NCBI RefSeq assembly: GCF_000720475.1
Contig: NZ_JOAP01000027.1
Location: forward strand, 1 to 64,000
Reading direction: 5' to 3'
Source: Streptomyces aureocirculatus
GTDB taxonomy: Bacteria; Actinomycetota; Actinomycetes; Streptomycetales; Streptomycetaceae
DNA: 64,000 nt
Under the pieces are notes generated by a model, which worked only from the letters and a program-made list of their open reading frames with translations, made no database searches and had not been told where the DNA came from. The number at the start of each line of letters is the position of its first letter. The first letter of the stretch is position 1. This document shows, one piece after another, positions 1 to 10,863 of the stretch. The position numbers and the translations under genes were made by a program.

Positions 1-3000
1 GCCCAGCAGGGCCGCCACCAGGTCCGCCGTGCGCGGCAGCACCACGGCCACCACGCTCTCCGGACCCACCCCACGCCCGACGAGCTCGACCGCGAGCCGT
101 TCCGCCCGGGCATCCAGCTCCGCGTACGTGAACCGCTGTTCCCCGCACACCACGGCCACCGCGTCCGGAGCCTCCGCCACCCGCCGCGCGAACAGCTCAC
201 CCACGGTCACCCCGGGACCCGCCGCCGTCGGTGCCGTCGCGTCGACACCGCCCCGCAGCACCGCCTCGCGCTCGCCGGGGCCCAGCACGTCCACGCGGCC
301 GACCAGGAGCCCCGGGTCCGCGGCGAGCCGGCCGAGTATCCGCAGGAACCGGTCGGCGATCACTTGTGTCGTGCCGCGGTCGAGTACGTTCCGCTGGTGT
401 TGCAGCGTCACCCGCAGATGGGGGTCGGCCGCGGCCATCACGGTCAGCGGGTAGTGCGAGCCCGAAAGGGGGCGGATGCCGGTGACCTCGATGCCCGCGG
501 CGGCACCGGCCTCGCCCAGACCGGCGCGGTCCACCGGGTAGGACTCGAAGGCGACGAGGGTGTCGAACAGGACGCCCGTGCCGGTGGCGCGGTGGATCTC
601 GGTCAGGCCGTGGTGGTGATGGTCGAGGAGGGCCGCCTGGCGGTCCTGGAGCGTGGTGAGGACCTCGGTGAGGCTGTCGGCGGGCGCACAACGTACCCGT
701 ACGGGAAGGGTGTTGATGAACATGCCGGTCATCGCGTCCACGTCGGGCACCGCGGCCGGGCGGCCCGAGACCGTCGCGCCGAACACCACGTCCTGGCGCC
801 CGGTGAGCGCCCCGAGCAGCAGCGCCCAGGCGCCCTGCACCACGGTGTTCAGGGTGACCCCCAACTCGGCGGCGCGCCGGGACAGTTCGTGGGCCACGTC
901 CGCGGGGAGCGGCACCTCGACCTGACCGAAGCCCTGGGGGTCCGGCTCCGACTGCGACTCCTGCGGTGACTCCGGCGGTGACTCCGGCGGTGACTCCAAC
1001 TGGGGCTGAGGCCGCGACTCCGGCCGCGGCGGTGTCGTCGCGGGGACGGCCGGGGCGAGCAGCGTCGGTTCGGTCACGCCCGCCAGCTCCCCGGCCCAGG
1101 CGCGGGCCGCCGCCTCCCGGTCCTGCGCGGAGAGCCACACCAGGAAGTCCCGGTACTCGGGCACCCTCGGCAGCGCCGACGCGTCCCCGCCCGTGCCGTA
1201 GAGCCGCATCAGGTCCTGCACGAGCAGCGGCAGTGACCAGCCGTCGAACAGCAGGTGGTGGGCGGTGAGCACCAACTCGTGGCGGTCGGCGGCGAGCCGC
1301 GCGAGCGCCATCCGCAGCAGGGGTGGCTCCGCCGGGTCGAAGGGGTGCCGCAGATCGTCGGCGACCAGCGCCTCGAACGCTTCCGGTGTCTGCGTGAGGT
1401 CGAGGTCGCGCCACGGCAGCCGCACCCCGGCGACCACCACCTGCACCGGGTCCCCTTCGGCCCCCGGCACGAAGGCGGTCCGCAGGTTGGCGTGCCGGTC
1501 CAGGAGTGCCTGCCCGGCCGCCCGCATCCGGGTGGCGTCCACCGGGCCGCGCAGATGAAGGACGAACTGGACGTGGTAGGCGTCCGGTTCACCGTCGGAC
1601 AGCATGGCGTGGAACAGCAGGCCCGACTGGAGTGCGGTGAGCGGCCACACCTCGGCGAGCCCCGGGTAGCGGCGCTCCCACGCGTCGATCTCCCGCTGGC
1701 CCACCGGCACCAGCGGCACGTCCGAGGGGGTCAGCCCGCCCGCGTCCGGGGCGTCGGTGTGCCGGGCGAGACCGTCGAGGGCGGCGGCCCACAGGTCCGC
1801 GAGTTCCCGCACCCGCGCGCGGGGGACGGCGCCCGTGGCGAACTCGAACTCCGCTTCCAGGCAGGGGCCTTCCCCGGTGTCGACGACCATCGAGTTGATC
1901 TGCACCGCGGCGAGGGCGGGCATGCCGGGGTCCATCTCGGCGAGCGGCCAGCGCACGCCCCGCACCTGGCCGAAGCCGAGGCCCCGCAAGTGTTCCGGCA
2001 TGTCGGTGGCGGCGAAGCGGCCCAGGTAGTTGAAGCCGATCTGGCCGGTGGCGTACGGGCGCAGGGCGGCGGCGGTGTAGGGGTTCAGCTCACGCAGCAG
2101 GCCGTAGCCGATGCCGCCGTCGGGCACGGCGCGCAGTTGTTCCTTGACGGCCTTGACGGCGCCGCCCGCCGCGGCACCCCCGGCGAAGGCCTCCTCGATG
2201 TCGCATCCGCTCACGTCCAGGCGGACCGGGAACATGCTGGTGAACCAGCCCACCGTGCGCGACAGGTCCGCGCCGGGGACGGCGGCTTCCTCGCGCCCGT
2301 GCCCTTCGAGGCCGACCAGGAGTGCGGGCTCGTCGACGCCGCGGGCCCCGCGCAGGCGGGCGACCGCCAGGGCGAGCCCGGCCAGGAGCCCGTCGTTGAC
2401 CCCGCAGCGGTAGGCCGCGGGCACCGCCGTGAGCAGGGCCTCGGTGATCTGCGCGGGCAGCCGCAGGCGCACGGTGTCCACGGTGGACCGGACGTCGACC
2501 GCGGGGTCGAGGCGCCGGGTGCCGATGACGGGGTCCGGTCCTTCCACGATCGCCAGCCACCGCGGCAGCTCGGCCACCCTGCGGTCCGAGGCCGCCTCCG
2601 CGACGAGGGCGTGCGTCCACCGCCGGAAGGACGTGCCCACCGCGGGCAGCTCCGGCGTCCGGCCCGCGCGCACGTGGGCCCACGCCGCGGCGAGGTCCGG
2701 CAGCAGGATGCGCCAGGACACCCCGTCGACCACGAGATGATGCACCACCACAAGCAACCGCCCCGCCCGCACACCGCCTTCACCACACCCTGCGTCCCCC
2801 GCCGCCGCACCGGCCGCCGCTGTCGCGCCCGTCGCCGCCGACCACTGCGCCGCCACACCCCCTGCCGCCGCCGCACCCGCACTCGCTGCCGCAGCACCCG
2901 CAGCCGCAGCGCTGCCCGTCACCGGTTCGCCCGCCGCCGCCCCTGCGACCGACCCGGCCGCCGCCGGTCCCCCAGCCGCGGCACCCCCGCCCGCACCCGC

Positions 3001-5667
3001 GTCGAACCACACGAACTGCGCCATCACCCCCGCCTCCGGGTCGAGGCGGGCCGCCGCCGCGTCCCGTTCCGCCTCGGCGGCCCGTAGCCACGCCTCGTCC
3101 CAGAGGTCACCGCACTCCACCCGGTGCAGCAGCGCGGCGGTGTCCACCGAGCCCGGCGCCCCGACGAACAGGCCTTCCCCGGCCGTCCCGCCAGAGGTCG
3201 CGCCGCCACCGACACCGCTCACCAGGCGTGCCCGCAGCACATCGTGGCGGTCGACGACCGCGTTCAGTGTGGCGAGCAGCCCGGCCCTGTCGATGCCCTC
3301 GGGCAGTTCGAGCAGCATCGACATGGAAAACCGTCCCGCGCTGCCGCCGCGTCCGCGTATGTGGCGGGCGATGGGCGTCAGGGGCAGCGCCCCCGTACCG
3401 CCGCCGTCCAGCTCCCGCAGGGCCGTGCCCGCGCCGGTGGGCCTCGGGGTGTCCACGGTGCGGGCCAGCTCGGCGACCGTGCGGCGCTCGAAGATCTGGC
3501 GTGGGCTGACCTCGACGCCGTGCGCCCGGGCGCGGGAGACCACCTGGATGGAGCGGATGCTGTCGCCGCCCGCCGCGAAGAAGTCGTCGTCGACGCCGAC
3601 CCGGTCCAGGCCGAGCACCTCGGCGTACACGTCGGCGAGGACCTGCTCGGCGGGCGACCCGGGTGCCCGGTACGCGCCCGCGGCGAACTCGGGCCGCGGC
3701 AGCGCCGACCGGTCAAGCTTCCCGCTCGGTGTCAGCGGCAGTTGGTCGAGCATCACGTACGCCGCGGGGACCATGAACTCCGGCAGCCGCTCCGCGGCGA
3801 ACCTGCGCAGCTCCCGCGCCGAGACGCCGACGCCGAAGTCGATGTCGCCGACGCCCGCGATGCCGCCCCCGGCGACGGGGACGACGTACGCGACGAGCTG
3901 CTTGCCGCCGCCGCGCTCCTCATGGGCGGCCACCACGGTTTGCGCCACACCGGGGTGTGCCGTCAGCGCGGCCTCCACCTCACCCGGCTCGATCCGGAAC
4001 CCGCGCACCTTCACCTGAGCGTCCGCACGGCCCTGGTAGACGAGTCGGCCCTGCGGCGTCCACGCCACGATGTCGCCGGTGCGGTACATGCGCTCGCCGG
4101 GCCTGTCCCCGTAAGGGCAGGCCACGAACCGCTCGGAGGTCAGCGCCGGGCGGCCCAGGTAGCCGCGGGCAAGGCGGTCCCCGGCGATGTACAGCTCGCC
4201 GGGCACCCGCGGCGGCACCGGGCGCAGCGCCGCGTCGAGGACGTACAGGCGGGTGCTGTCCAGCGGGCGCCCGATCGGCACGGTCTCACCGGCGTCGGCC
4301 GCCTCGCGCATCGGGTGCGCGGACACCGCCACGGTCGCCTCGGTGGGGCCGTAGACGTCGACGACGGAGATCCCCGGGCAGGCCGCGAGGACCCGCCGCA
4401 CCGCCGCCGCGGGCACCACGTCGCCGCCCGACCAGACCTCACGGACGCCGGCGAACGCCTCGGGCAGGTCCTCGGCCACCACCCGGAAGAGTCCGGCGGT
4501 GACCAGGAGCCCGGTCACCCGGTGCGCGGCCACGACGTCGGCGAGGGTCGCCGCGTCCAGGGGGCCGGGCGGGGCCACGACGACGGTGCCGCCGCGGAGC
4601 AGGGGCACCCACACCTCGTAGGTGGACGCGTCGAAGGCCTGCGTCGAGTGCATCAGGACCCGCTCGTGGCCGCCGCCCTCGAAACAGCGGTCCAGGGCGA
4701 GACGCACCACTCCCGCGTGGGTGACGCCGACCCCCTTGGGGGTGCCGGTGGAGCCGGAGGTGTGCATGACGTACGCGAGCTGCCGCGGCGACAGCGCCGC
4801 CGCGCACCCGACGTCCACACCCTCCCCCGGGTCCGCCTCCAGTTCCTCCAAGAGCAGCAGTGGCGCCCCGCCCGCGGCAAGCACCGGCGCGTGCTCCGCG
4901 TCGGTCAGGACGCACACCGGGTCCGCGTCGGCGAGTACGAGGCCGACGCGGGCGCTCGGGTACCGCGGGTCGATCGGCACATAGCCCGCCCCCGCCTTGA
5001 GGACGCCAAGGAGCCCGACGACCAGTTCGGCCGAGCGTGGCAGCGCGACGCCCACCAGCGCGTCGGGGCGGGCGCCGTGCCGCACGAGCTGCCGGGCGAC
5101 GCGTTCGGCCCGCGCGTCAAGGTCCGCGTACGTCACTTCCTCCTCGCCGCACACGACCGCCACCGCGTCCGGCGTCTTGGCGACCCGGCGTGCGAAGAGC
5201 GCGGGCACCGTCAGGTCCGGCGTCGTCACGTGCGTGTCGTTGAAGCCGCGAAGGATCCGGTCCCGCTCCCCCGACCCCAGTACGTCCACCTCGTCGACGC
5301 GCAGCCGCGGGTCGGCCGCCAACTGCCGCACGAGCCGTACATAGCGCGCCGCGAGTGCCCGCGCCGTACCGCGGTCGAACAGGTCGGTGGTGTACTCGAC
5401 CCCGCCGACGATCCCGCGCCCCGGCGTCTCGGCGAGCGCGAACACGAGGTCGAACTTCGCGGTCCTGGTCGGGACGAGCGCGAAGGCCGACCGCAGCCCG
5501 GGCGCCTCGAAGGCCTCGTGTTCCGTGGTCCGCCAGCCGAACATGACCTGGAACAGGGGGTGGTGGGCGGTGGACCGCTCCGGGTTCAAGGACTCCACAA
5601 GGCGCTCGAACGGCACGTCCTGATGGTCGTACGCCGCCACCGCCTTGCCCCGCACCTGCCGCACCAC
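1..5667 (-). CDS. Nonribosomal peptide synthetase, continuation after the frameshift (partial, runs off left edge)
   Basis: This is the second half of the same synthetase in the shifted frame, open without a stop to the window edge. It resumes at [13 protein letters not shown], the end of the damaged C domain. Next is an A domain (about 5215-3715; [22 protein letters not shown]; pocket read as D,A,Y,L,W,G,V,V,A, substrate not assigned) and a carrier domain with GGDSIRS (near 3565), the form usually found before epimerases. An epimerisation domain follows (about 3420-2000) with [26 protein letters not shown] and [10 protein letters not shown] third C domain (about 1725-380) has [11 protein letters not shown] and [10 protein letters not shown]. 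The start of a third A domain (about 215-1) then runs off the edge. The second module therefore probably delivers a D-residue. An Ala/Gly-rich insertion of about 80 residues (2790-3010) sits just before the epimerase HH motif. If the indel is real, this half needs internal initiation and is probably dead. Confidence 0.85.
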   Translation of the reverse strand, partial: MVRQVRGKAVAAYDHQDVPFERLVESLNPERSTAHHPLFQVMFGWRTTEHEAFEAPGLRSAFALVPTRTAKFDLVFALAETPGRGIVGGVEYTTDLFDRGTARALAARYVRLVRQLAADPRLRVDEVDVLGSGERDRILRGFNDTHVTTPDLTVPALFARRVAKTPDAVAVVCGEEEVTYADLDARAERVARQLVRHGARPDALVGVALPRSAELVVGLLGVLKAGAGYVPIDPRYPSARVGLVLADADPVCVLTDAEHAPVLAAGGAPLLLLEELEADPGEGVDVGCAAALSPRQLAYVMHTSGSTGTPKGVGVTHAGVVRLALDRCFEGGGHERVLMHSTQAFDASTYEVWVPLLRGGTVVVAPPGPLDAATLADVVAAHRVTGLLVTAGLFRVVAEDLPEAFAGVREVWSGGDVVPAAAVRRVLAACPGISVVDVYGPTEATVAVSAHPMREAADAGETVPIGRPLDSTRLYVLDAALRPVPPRVPGELYIAGDRLARGYLGRPALTSERFVACPYGDRPGERMYRTGDIVAWTPQGRLVYQGRADAQVKVRGFRIEPGEVEAALTAHPGVAQTVVAAHEERGGGKQLVAYVVPVAGGGIAGVGDIDFGVGVSARELRRFAAERLPEFMVPAAYVMLDQLPLTPSGKLDRSALPRPEFAAGAYRAPGSPAEQVLADVYAEVLGLDRVGVDDDFFAAGGDSIRSIQVVSRARAHGVEVSPRQIFERRTVAELARTVDTPRPTGAGTALRELDGGGTGALPLTPIARHIRGRGGSAGRFSMSMLLELPEGIDRAGLLATLNAVVDRHDVLRARLVSGVGGGATSGGTAGEGLFVGAPGSVDTAALLHRVECGDLWDEAWLRAAEAERDAAAARLDPEAGVMAQFVWFDAGAGGGAAAGGPAAAGSVAGAAAGEPVTGSAAAAGAAAASAGAAAAGGVAAQWSAATGATAAAGAAAGDAGCGEGGVRAGRLLVVVHHLVVDGVSWRILLPDLAAAWAHVRAGRTPELPAVGTSFRRWTHALVAEAASDRRVAELPRWLAIVEGPDPVIGTRRLDPAVDVRSTVDTVRLRLPAQITEALLTAVPAAYRCGVNDGLLAGLALAVARLRGARGVDEPALLVGLEGHGREEAAVPGADLSRTVGWFTSMFPVRLDVSGCDIEEAFAGGAAAGGAVKAVKEQLRAVPDGGIGYGLLRELNPYTAAALRPYATGQIGFNYLGRFAATDMPEHLRGLGFGQVRGVRWPLAEMDPGMPALAAVQINSMVVDTGEGPCLEAEFEFATGAVPRARVRELADLWAAALDGLARHTDAPDAGGLTPSDVPLVPVGQREIDAWERRYPGLAEVWPLTALQSGLLFHAMLSDGEPDAYHVQFVLHLRGPVDATRMRAAGQALLDRHANLRTAFVPGAEGDPVQVVVAGVRLPWRDLDLTQTPEAFEALVADDLRHPFDPAEPPLLRMALARLAADRHELVLTAHHLLFDGWSLPLLVQDLMRLYGTGGDASALPRVPEYRDFLVWLSAQDREAAARAWAGELAGVTEPTLLAPAVPATTPPRPESRPQPQLESPPESPPESPQESQSEPDPQGFGQVEVPLPADVAHELSRRAAELGVTLNTVVQGAWALLLGALTGRQDVVFGATVSGRPAAVPDVDAMTGMFINTLPVRVRCAPADSLTEVLTTLQDRQAALLDHHHHGLTEIHRATGTGVLFDTLVAFESYPVDRAGLGEAGAAAGIEVTGIRPLSGSHYPLTVMAAADPHLRVTLQHQRNVLDRGTTQVIADRFLRILGRLAADPGLLVGRVDVLGPGEREAVLRGGVDATAPTAAGPGVTVGELFARRVAEAPDAVAVVCGEQRFTYAELDARAERLAVELVGRGVGPESVVAVVLPRTADLVAALLG

Positions 5668-8600
5668 GGACCACGAGCGCGGACTGGAGCACCATCGGCA
5701 CCGTGGCCCCCTGGGCGCGCGCCACCTCCTCGACGGCGGCCAGGAGTTGGGGTTCGATGACGAACTCGACCGTGTCACCGCGGTGCGCGGCCACCGGCGG
5801 CCGCGGCCGGTCCAGGGGCAGCCGCAAGGGCTGCGGGACGTCCGCCAACTCCCCGCGCCAGTAGTCCAACTGTGCCGCGAGCAGACTGTCCGGGTCCCCT
5901 TCGTCCCCCAGCAGCTCGCGCTGCCACAGCGCGTAGTCCGCGTACTGCACCGCGAGCGGCCGGTCCCACCGCGGCGCCTCGCCCCGAAGGCGCGCCGCGT
6001 ACGCCGTGGCCAGGTCGCGGGCCAGCGGTCCCATCGACTCGCCGTCGGCGGCGATGTGGTGCATCAGGAGCACCAGTACGTGCTCGTCCGGCGCGGACCG
6101 CAGCAGACAGGCCCGCACCGGTATCTCCACCGACAGGTCGAACGGGTGGGCGACCTCCCGTGACACCTCGGCGGACACCGCGTCCGGTGCCACGTCCCGC
6201 ACCGGCACGTCCAGGGCGATGTCCTCGGCAGCGAGGACGATCTGCGCGGCCACCCCGGCGCCGTCCGCGACGAACAGCGTCCGCAGGCTCTCGTGCCGCA
6301 CCACCACGTCCCGCAGCGCCGCCGCGAGGGCGTCCGCCGCGAGCTTGCCCTTCAGGGGCAGCACGTAGGAGAGGTTGTACGTGGCCGAAGGGCCCTCGTA
6401 CCGGTGCAGGAACCACAGTCGCCGCTGCGCGAAGGACAGCGGCACCCGCTCCGGGCGCGCCCCCGCCGCCCGCAGCGCCGGGCGCGACGAGCGCGCCCCC
6501 GCCCCCAGTCGCTCCGCGAGCCCGGCCACCGTCGCCGCCTCGAACACCACCCGTACGGGAACCTCCACCCCCAGCTCGGCACGCACCCGGTTCACCAGGC
6601 GCGTCACGAGCAGCGAATGCCCGCCCAGGTCGAAGAAGCTGTCGTCGACGCCGACCTCGCCGACGCCCAGTACGTCCGCGAACAGGGCGGCGAGCGCCGT
6701 CTCCTGCGGGGTGCGCGGTGCCCGGAAGGGTGTCGTGGCAGCCAGGTCGGGGGCGGGCAGGGCGCGCCGGTCCAGCTTTCCGTTCGGGCTCAGCGGCACC
6801 TCGTCGAGGGTGACGACGACCGAAGGCACCATGTACTCGGGCAGCCGCTCGGCGACGAAGGCACGCAGTTCGGCCGAGGTGGGCGGGGTGCCGCCGTCCG
6901 CGGATGGCGTCGTCGGCACCACATAGCCCACCAGGCGCCTGTCGCCGTCCCGGGTGTCGCTGACGACGACGGCCTGCGCCACCCCGGTGTGTGCGCGCAG
7001 CACCGCCTGCACCTCGCCGGGTTCGATGCGGAAGCCCCGTATCTTGACCTGGTCGTCGGCGCGTCCGTGGTGCACGAGGTGGCCGTCGGCGTTCCAGGTG
7101 ACGATGTCGCCGGTGCGGTACATGCGCTCGCCGGGCCTGTCCCCGTAGGGGCAGGCCACGAAGCGTCCCGCGGTCAGGCCGGGGCGGCCGAGGTAGCCGC
7201 GCGCCAGGGCCGCGCCGGCCACGTACAGCTCGCCCGCGACCCCGGCGGGCACCGGCCGCAGCATGGCGTCCAGGACGTACACGCGGGTGCCCGCGATCGG
7301 GCGGCCGATGGGCGGGGTGCGGCCGTCGGCGGTCAGCGGGTCGCTGAACGTCACGATCGCCGTGGTCTCCGTCGGCCCGTAGGCGTTGACCAGGTCCCGG
7401 CCCCGCGCCCATCCGGTCACCAGCTCCGGCGTCGCCGCGTCCCCGCCCACCGCGAGGGAGGTCACGCCCGGCAGCGACCCGGGCGGCAGCGCCCCGAGGA
7501 CCGCGGGCGGCAGGAAGACATGGGTGACCCGCTGCGCGGCGACGGTCTCGATCAGCGGCCGCCCCGGAGCGAGGCGCTCCCTCGGGGCGATTACCAGCGT
7601 GGCGTCCGTGAACAGCGCCATGCACACCTCGTACACCGACACGTCGAAGCTCGGTGACGCGAACTGGAGCACTCGGTGGGCACCGGACAGACCAAGGCGC
7701 GTCCGTTGCGTCGCCACCAGGTCGGCCACACCGAAGTGTGTGACGGCCACGCCCTTGGGGCGGCCGGTGGAACCGGACGTGTAGATCACGTAGGCGGTGT
7801 TCGCGAGGGACAGGGGGCGGCCGCCGCGGTCGTCGTCGGTCACGGGGGCGTGGTCGGGGGGCGCGGGGTCGGTGGCCGGGCCGGGGAGGTCGGCCGGGGC
7901 GTCCGTGCGCAGCACGGGCACCGTCCCCGCGGGCAGGCTCGCGGCGGTCGCGGCGTCCGCGACGATGAGCAGGGCGCCGGAGTCCGCCAGCATGTAGGCG
8001 ATCCGGTCCGCCGGGTACGCGGAGTCCACCGGCAGATAGGCGCCCCCTGCCTTCATCACCGCGAGCATCGCGACGACCAGGTCCGGCGAGCGCGGCAGCG
8101 ACACCGCCACGACGGTCTCCGTGCCCACCCCACGCCGGATCAGCTCCCGCGCGAGGCGGTTCGCACGGGCGTCCAGTTCGCGGTACGTGAACGACTCGTC
8201 GCCGCACACCAGCGTCACCACGTCGGGCACGGCGGCGACCCGCTCCGCGAAGAGCCCGGGAATCGTGCCGCGGGTGACCGGCACTGCGGTGTCGTCGCAG
8301 TCGTACAGGAGCGCCTGCCGCTCGGCGCGGGCGAGCAGATCGAGACGGCCCACGGTCACAGGGGTCTCGGCGGCCACCTGCTCGACGAGCCGGGCGAGCC
8401 GCGCGGCGACACCTTCCGCCGCCGCCCGGCCGACGAGGTGCGTGCGGTACTGGAGGGCGAGACGGGGGCGGGGGCCGGTGGTGACGGCGAGGGTGAGGGG
8501 GTAGTGGGTGCGGGCGTCGGGGCGGATGCCGGTGAGGGTGAGGCCGGGGGCGGGGTCGGGGGTGTCGCCCGCGTCCGGGTGGGTCGCCGTATCCGGGTGG

Positions 8601-10507
8601 GTCGCCGCGTACGCCGAGTCGGTCGCGTACGCCGGATCCGCCGCGTACGCCGCGTCGGTCGCGTACGCCGCGTCGGTCGCGTACGGCTCCGACGTCACCA
8701 ACGTGTCGAAGAGAACGCTCGACCCAGTCGCGCGATGGATGTCGGCGAGGCCGCAGTAGTGGCCGAGGAGTTCCGCCTGCCGGTCCCGCATCCGGTGCAG
8801 GAGGTCGGCCACGGTGTCCGTGGGGGCGAGTCGTACCCGTACGGGGAGCGTGTTGACGAAGAGCCCGACCATCGCGTCCGCGCCGGGCACCGCGTCCGGG
8901 CGCCCCGGCACGGTCACGCCGAACACCACGTCCTGCCGCCCGGTGAGGCCGCCGAGCAGCAGGGCCCAGGCGGCCTGGACGAGGGTGTCCAGGGGGACGC
9001 CGTACCGGGCGGCACGGTGGGAGAGGTCGCGGAGGGTGTGCGGAGGGAGGGGGACGTCGATGACTCCGGCGTCGGCTCCGGCTCCGGCTCCGGTGTCGGT
9101 GTCGGTGTCGGCTTCGGCTTCGGCTCCGGCGTCGGCTTCGGCTCCGGTGTCGGCGTCGGCTTCGGCTCCGGCTCCGGCTCCGGCTTCGGCTTCGGCTCCG
9201 GCGTCGGCTTCGGCGTCGGCTTCGGCTCCGGCTCCGGCGTCGGCTTCGGCGTCGGCTCCGGCTTCGGCTTCGGCTTCGGTGCGTGGGTCCGCCACCGTCG
9301 CGGCGCCGGGTCCGCTGACGGGGGCGACGGCAGGGGCGATGACGGGGACGAGCAGGGTCGGCTCGTCGAACCCCGCCAACTCCTCGGCCCACACCCGGGC
9401 GGCCGCCTCCCGGTCCTGGCCCGAGAGCCACACCACGAAGTCACGGAACTCCGGCCCCGCGGGCACCTCGGAGCCGTCCCCGCCCGCTTCGTAAAGGCGC
9501 AGCAGATCGCGGATCAGCACGGGCAGCGACCGCCCGTCGAACAGCACATGGTGGGCGGTGAGGACCAGCTCGTACCGCTCGGCGCCGACCCGCACGAGCG
9601 CCATCCGCAGCAGGGGCGGCACGCGCAGGTCGAAGGGCGCACGCAGCTCGGCGGCGCGGAACTCCCGGGCCACCGAGCCCCCCGCACCCCCCGCTTCCTC
9701 AGCTCCCCCCGATTCCCCCGGATCGAGCTCACGCCACGGCAGTTCGACCCCGTCCACCACGGCCTGCACCAGGTCCCCGTCGGCGTCCGCCACGAAGGCC
9801 ACGCGCAGATTGGCGTGCCGGTCCAGGAGTGCCTGTCCGGCCGCCCGCATGCGTGCGGCGTCCACGCGTCCCCGCAGTTGGACGACGAACTGCATCCGGT
9901 AGGAGTCCCGTGAGGTGCCGCTCCCGTTCTCCGGTGCGTCGTCCAGGAGTGCGTGGAAGAGCAGCCCCGACTGCAGGGGCGTCAGCGGCCACACCTCCAC
10001 GAGTCCCGGGCAGGCACGCTCCCAGGCCTCGATCTCGTGGGCGGGCGCCGGTACCAGCGACACGCCCACGGCGCCGACCCGCCGGCCGGGGTCGGCGACC
10101 ACCTGCCTGACGACGCGTACGTACTGCTGTGCCAGTGACTCCGCCACCCCCCGTGCGACGGAGTCACCGGCGTACCGAAGCCTGCCGGTCACCCCCTGAC
10201 CGGCAGCCTCGACGGGCGGCAGCAACAACTCGTACGGCAACTCCGGGACCGCGTACGCACCCTCGTCGCCGTCCCGGGTCCCCTCGTCGCCGTCCCGCGT
10301 CCGCGCCACCACCACGGCGAAGGACGGATCGCCTCCGGTCCCCGCGCCGAGCCGGTGCCCGAGCACCGTGAACGCCGCCCGCAGGACGACGGGCACGGTG
10401 ACACCGCAGGAACGGGCGAGTTCCTCGACGGAGCCGCAGAGTTCACGGTCGAGCCGGAACTCGATCTCCTCCGCACCGGAAGACAAACCGGAAGACAAAG
10501 AGGTCAC
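5117..10507 (-). CDS. Nonribosomal peptide synthetase, N-terminal part (authentic reading to about 5675, then frameshifted)
   Basis: Cytosolic NRPS assembling a peptide on carrier domains. It opens at a GTG with AGGAG about 9 nt upstream. Residues 1-160 look like only the C-terminal half of a condensation domain. A full C domain follows (about 166-640; core HHVLFDG near 320; [11 protein letters not shown] start typical of domains after an epimerised residue). The A domain spans about 748-1250 ([21 protein letters not shown]), with pocket residues read as D,V,Y,F,A,G,A,A,I and no confident substrate. The carrier domain has LGGHSLL near 1296. A second C domain begins [10 protein letters not shown] near 1353 with MHHIAADG near 1484. 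Just after VPMVLQSAL (5675) about 50 residues normally present in this fold are missing and the frame changes, so the residues encoded from there to 5117 are out-of-frame noise. Linkers hold microsatellites. The disruption may be real or an assembly error. Confidence 0.9.
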   Translation of the reverse strand: MTSLSSGLSSGAEEIEFRLDRELCGSVEELARSCGVTVPVVLRAAFTVLGHRLGAGTGGDPSFAVVVARTRDGDEGTRDGDEGAYAVPELPYELLLPPVEAAGQGVTGRLRYAGDSVARGVAESLAQQYVRVVRQVVADPGRRVGAVGVSLVPAPAHEIEAWERACPGLVEVWPLTPLQSGLLFHALLDDAPENGSGTSRDSYRMQFVVQLRGRVDAARMRAAGQALLDRHANLRVAFVADADGDLVQAVVDGVELPWRELDPGESGGAEEAGGAGGSVAREFRAAELRAPFDLRVPPLLRMALVRVGAERYELVLTAHHVLFDGRSLPVLIRDLLRLYEAGGDGSEVPAGPEFRDFVVWLSGQDREAAARVWAEELAGFDEPTLLVPVIAPAVAPVSGPGAATVADPRTEAEAEAGADAEADAGAGAEADAEADAGAEAEAGAGAGAEADADTGAEADAGAEAEADTDTDTGAGAGADAGVIDVPLPPHTLRDLSHRAARYGVPLDTLVQAAWALLLGGLTGRQDVVFGVTVPGRPDAVPGADAMVGLFVNTLPVRVRLAPTDTVADLLHRMRDRQAELLGHYCGLADIHRATGSSVLFDTLVTSEPYATDAAYATDAAYAADPAYATDSAYAATHPDTATHPDAGDTPDPAPGLTLTGIRPDARTHYPLTLAVTTGPRPRLALQYRTHLVGRAAAEGVAARLARLVEQVAAETPVTVGRLDLLARAERQALLYDCDDTAVPVTRGTIPGLFAERVAAVPDVVTLVCGDESFTYRELDARANRLARELIRRGVGTETVVAVSLPRSPDLVVAMLAVMKAGGAYLPVDSAYPADRIAYMLADSGALLIVADAATAASLPAGTVPVLRTDAPADLPGPATDPAPPDHAPVTDDDRGGRPLSLANTAYVIYTSGSTGRPKGVAVTHFGVADLVATQRTRLGLSGAHRVLQFASPSFDVSVYEVCMALFTDATLVIAPRERLAPGRPLIETVAAQRVTHVFLPPAVLGALPPGSLPGVTSLAVGGDAATPELVTGWARGRDLVNAYGPTETTAIVTFSDPLTADGRTPPIGRPIAGTRVYVLDAMLRPVPAGVAGELYVAGAALARGYLGRPGLTAGRFVACPYGDRPGERMYRTGDIVTWNADGHLVHHGRADDQVKIRGFRIEPGEVQAVLRAHTGVAQAVVVSDTRDGDRRLVGYVVPTTPSADGGTPPTSAELRAFVAERLPEYMVPSVVVTLDEVPLSPNGKLDRRALPAPDLAATTPFRAPRTPQETALAALFADVLGVGEVGVDDSFFDLGGHSLLVTRLVNRVRAELGVEVPVRVVFEAATVAGLAERLGAGARSSRPALRAAGARPERVPLSFAQRRLWFLHRYEGPSATYNLSYVLPLKGKLAADALAAALRDVVVRHESLRTLFVADGAGVAAQIVLAAEDIALDVPVRDVAPDAVSAEVSREVAHPFDLSVEIPVRACLLRSAPDEHVLVLLMHHIAADGESMGPLARDLATAYAARLRGEAPRWDRPLAVQYADYALWQRELLGDEGDPDSLLAAQLDYWRGELADVPQPLRLPLDRPRPPVAAHRGDTVEFVIEPQLLAAVEEVARAQGATVPMVLQSALVVRGAAGAGQGGGGVRPSGRAVRAPCGVLEPGAVHRPPPPVPGHVRLADHGTRGLRGARAAVGLRARPDQDREVRPRVRARRDAGARDRRRGRVHHRPVRPRYGAGTRGALCTARAAVGGRPAAARRRGGRTGVGGAGPDPSRLQRHARDDAGPDGARALRTPGRQDAGRGGGRVRRGGSDVRGP
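5655..5680 (-). other. Deletion/frameshift junction inside NRPS condensation domain
   Basis: Reading leftward, codons before 5675 start at positions equal to 1 modulo 3, while all recognisable NRPS sequence after about 5664 starts at 0 modulo 3. LQSAL is followed almost directly by [11 protein letters not shown], whereas intact condensation domains have about 55 residues between these points, including the segment carrying the GxFVNT motif. So about 150 bp, not a multiple of three, appears to be absent. Confidence 0.8.
8586..8695. repeat. 18-bp-type tandem repeat in NRPS C domain
   Basis: Repeats of a GTCGCGTACGCCGCGTCG-like unit and related copies encode a TDAAYA / TDSAYA / THPDA-type string in the first full C domain, after the segment [14 protein letters not shown]. 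It is in frame and probably a flexible surface insertion. Confidence 0.7.
9060..9290. repeat. Hexanucleotide-type microsatellite inside NRPS condensation domain
   Basis: About 230 bp built from alternating GGCTCC, GGCTTC, GGCGTC and GGTGTC hexamers. In the NRPS frame it encodes an acidic alternating Ala/Glu/Asp/Gly/Thr stretch (residues about 406-482) between two structured parts of the first full C domain. The unit is a multiple of three, so copy-number change keeps the frame. The third C domain carries a shorter 12-bp repeat (about 955-1000) at the equivalent place. Confidence 0.85.
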
Positions 10508-10863
10508 CGGGATCTGCTCCTATTCGTCACGCGGAGCAGACCCGGGGGCCCACCCTCCCCAATTCGCGCAATTCCCCAAGGTGCCGAGGCGCTTCCCCTT
10601 CAAGAGCCGCTCGTCGCCAGCGACCGTAACACCGGTCCGTCGGCCGCAGAAGTTCCCTGACCAGGCCTGAAGGACCGAGAATTACCGTTCTCAGCGGTCC
10701 TGTTCAGGCTGGCGCCGCAACGGCTCCCCAACCGTGGCGGCCAGCGGATTTCAACCATGCCGCAACCGTTCTCAGTACGTCCCGAAAACAGCGATTCCGC
10801 GGGCCGGACGTCCTGCCGACATGACAGGAAGCAAGCCGACCATTTCCCCGGCCGGGGGCGCCC
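10508..10863. other. Gene-free upstream region of the NRPS
   Basis: These 356 bases separate the end of the radical SAM gene from the NRPS start. I see no coding signal. The part next to the NRPS is somewhat less GC-rich, carries the AGGAG ribosome-binding site and probably holds the NRPS promoter, although no clear -35/-10 pair stands out. A long imperfect palindrome lies at 10661-10712. Confidence 0.6.
10661..10712 (-). terminator. Long imperfect hairpin between the radical SAM gene and the NRPS
   Basis: Left arm CCAG-CCTGAA-GGACCG-AGAA pairs with right arm TTCT-CGGTCC-TTCAGG-CTGG around a loop TTACCG, with bulges of 1, 2 and 3 bases. Both flanking genes point left, so it could terminate the radical SAM transcript about 150 bp downstream of its stop, or act in the NRPS leader as an attenuator or operator. 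No T-run follows, as is usual in streptomycetes. Confidence 0.6.

Noticed and set aside
1255..5760. Long plus-strand open frames opposite the NRPS
   Set aside because: They are antisense shadows of the GC-rich NRPS; composition is His/Arg/Gly-rich and the minus frame contains all NRPS motifs.
1..10507. Amino-acid assignment from the adenylation-domain pocket residues
   Set aside because: The residues read by eye (D,V,Y,F,A,G,A,A,I and D,A,Y,L,W,G,V,V,A) match no code I can assign with confidence, so no substrate is claimed.
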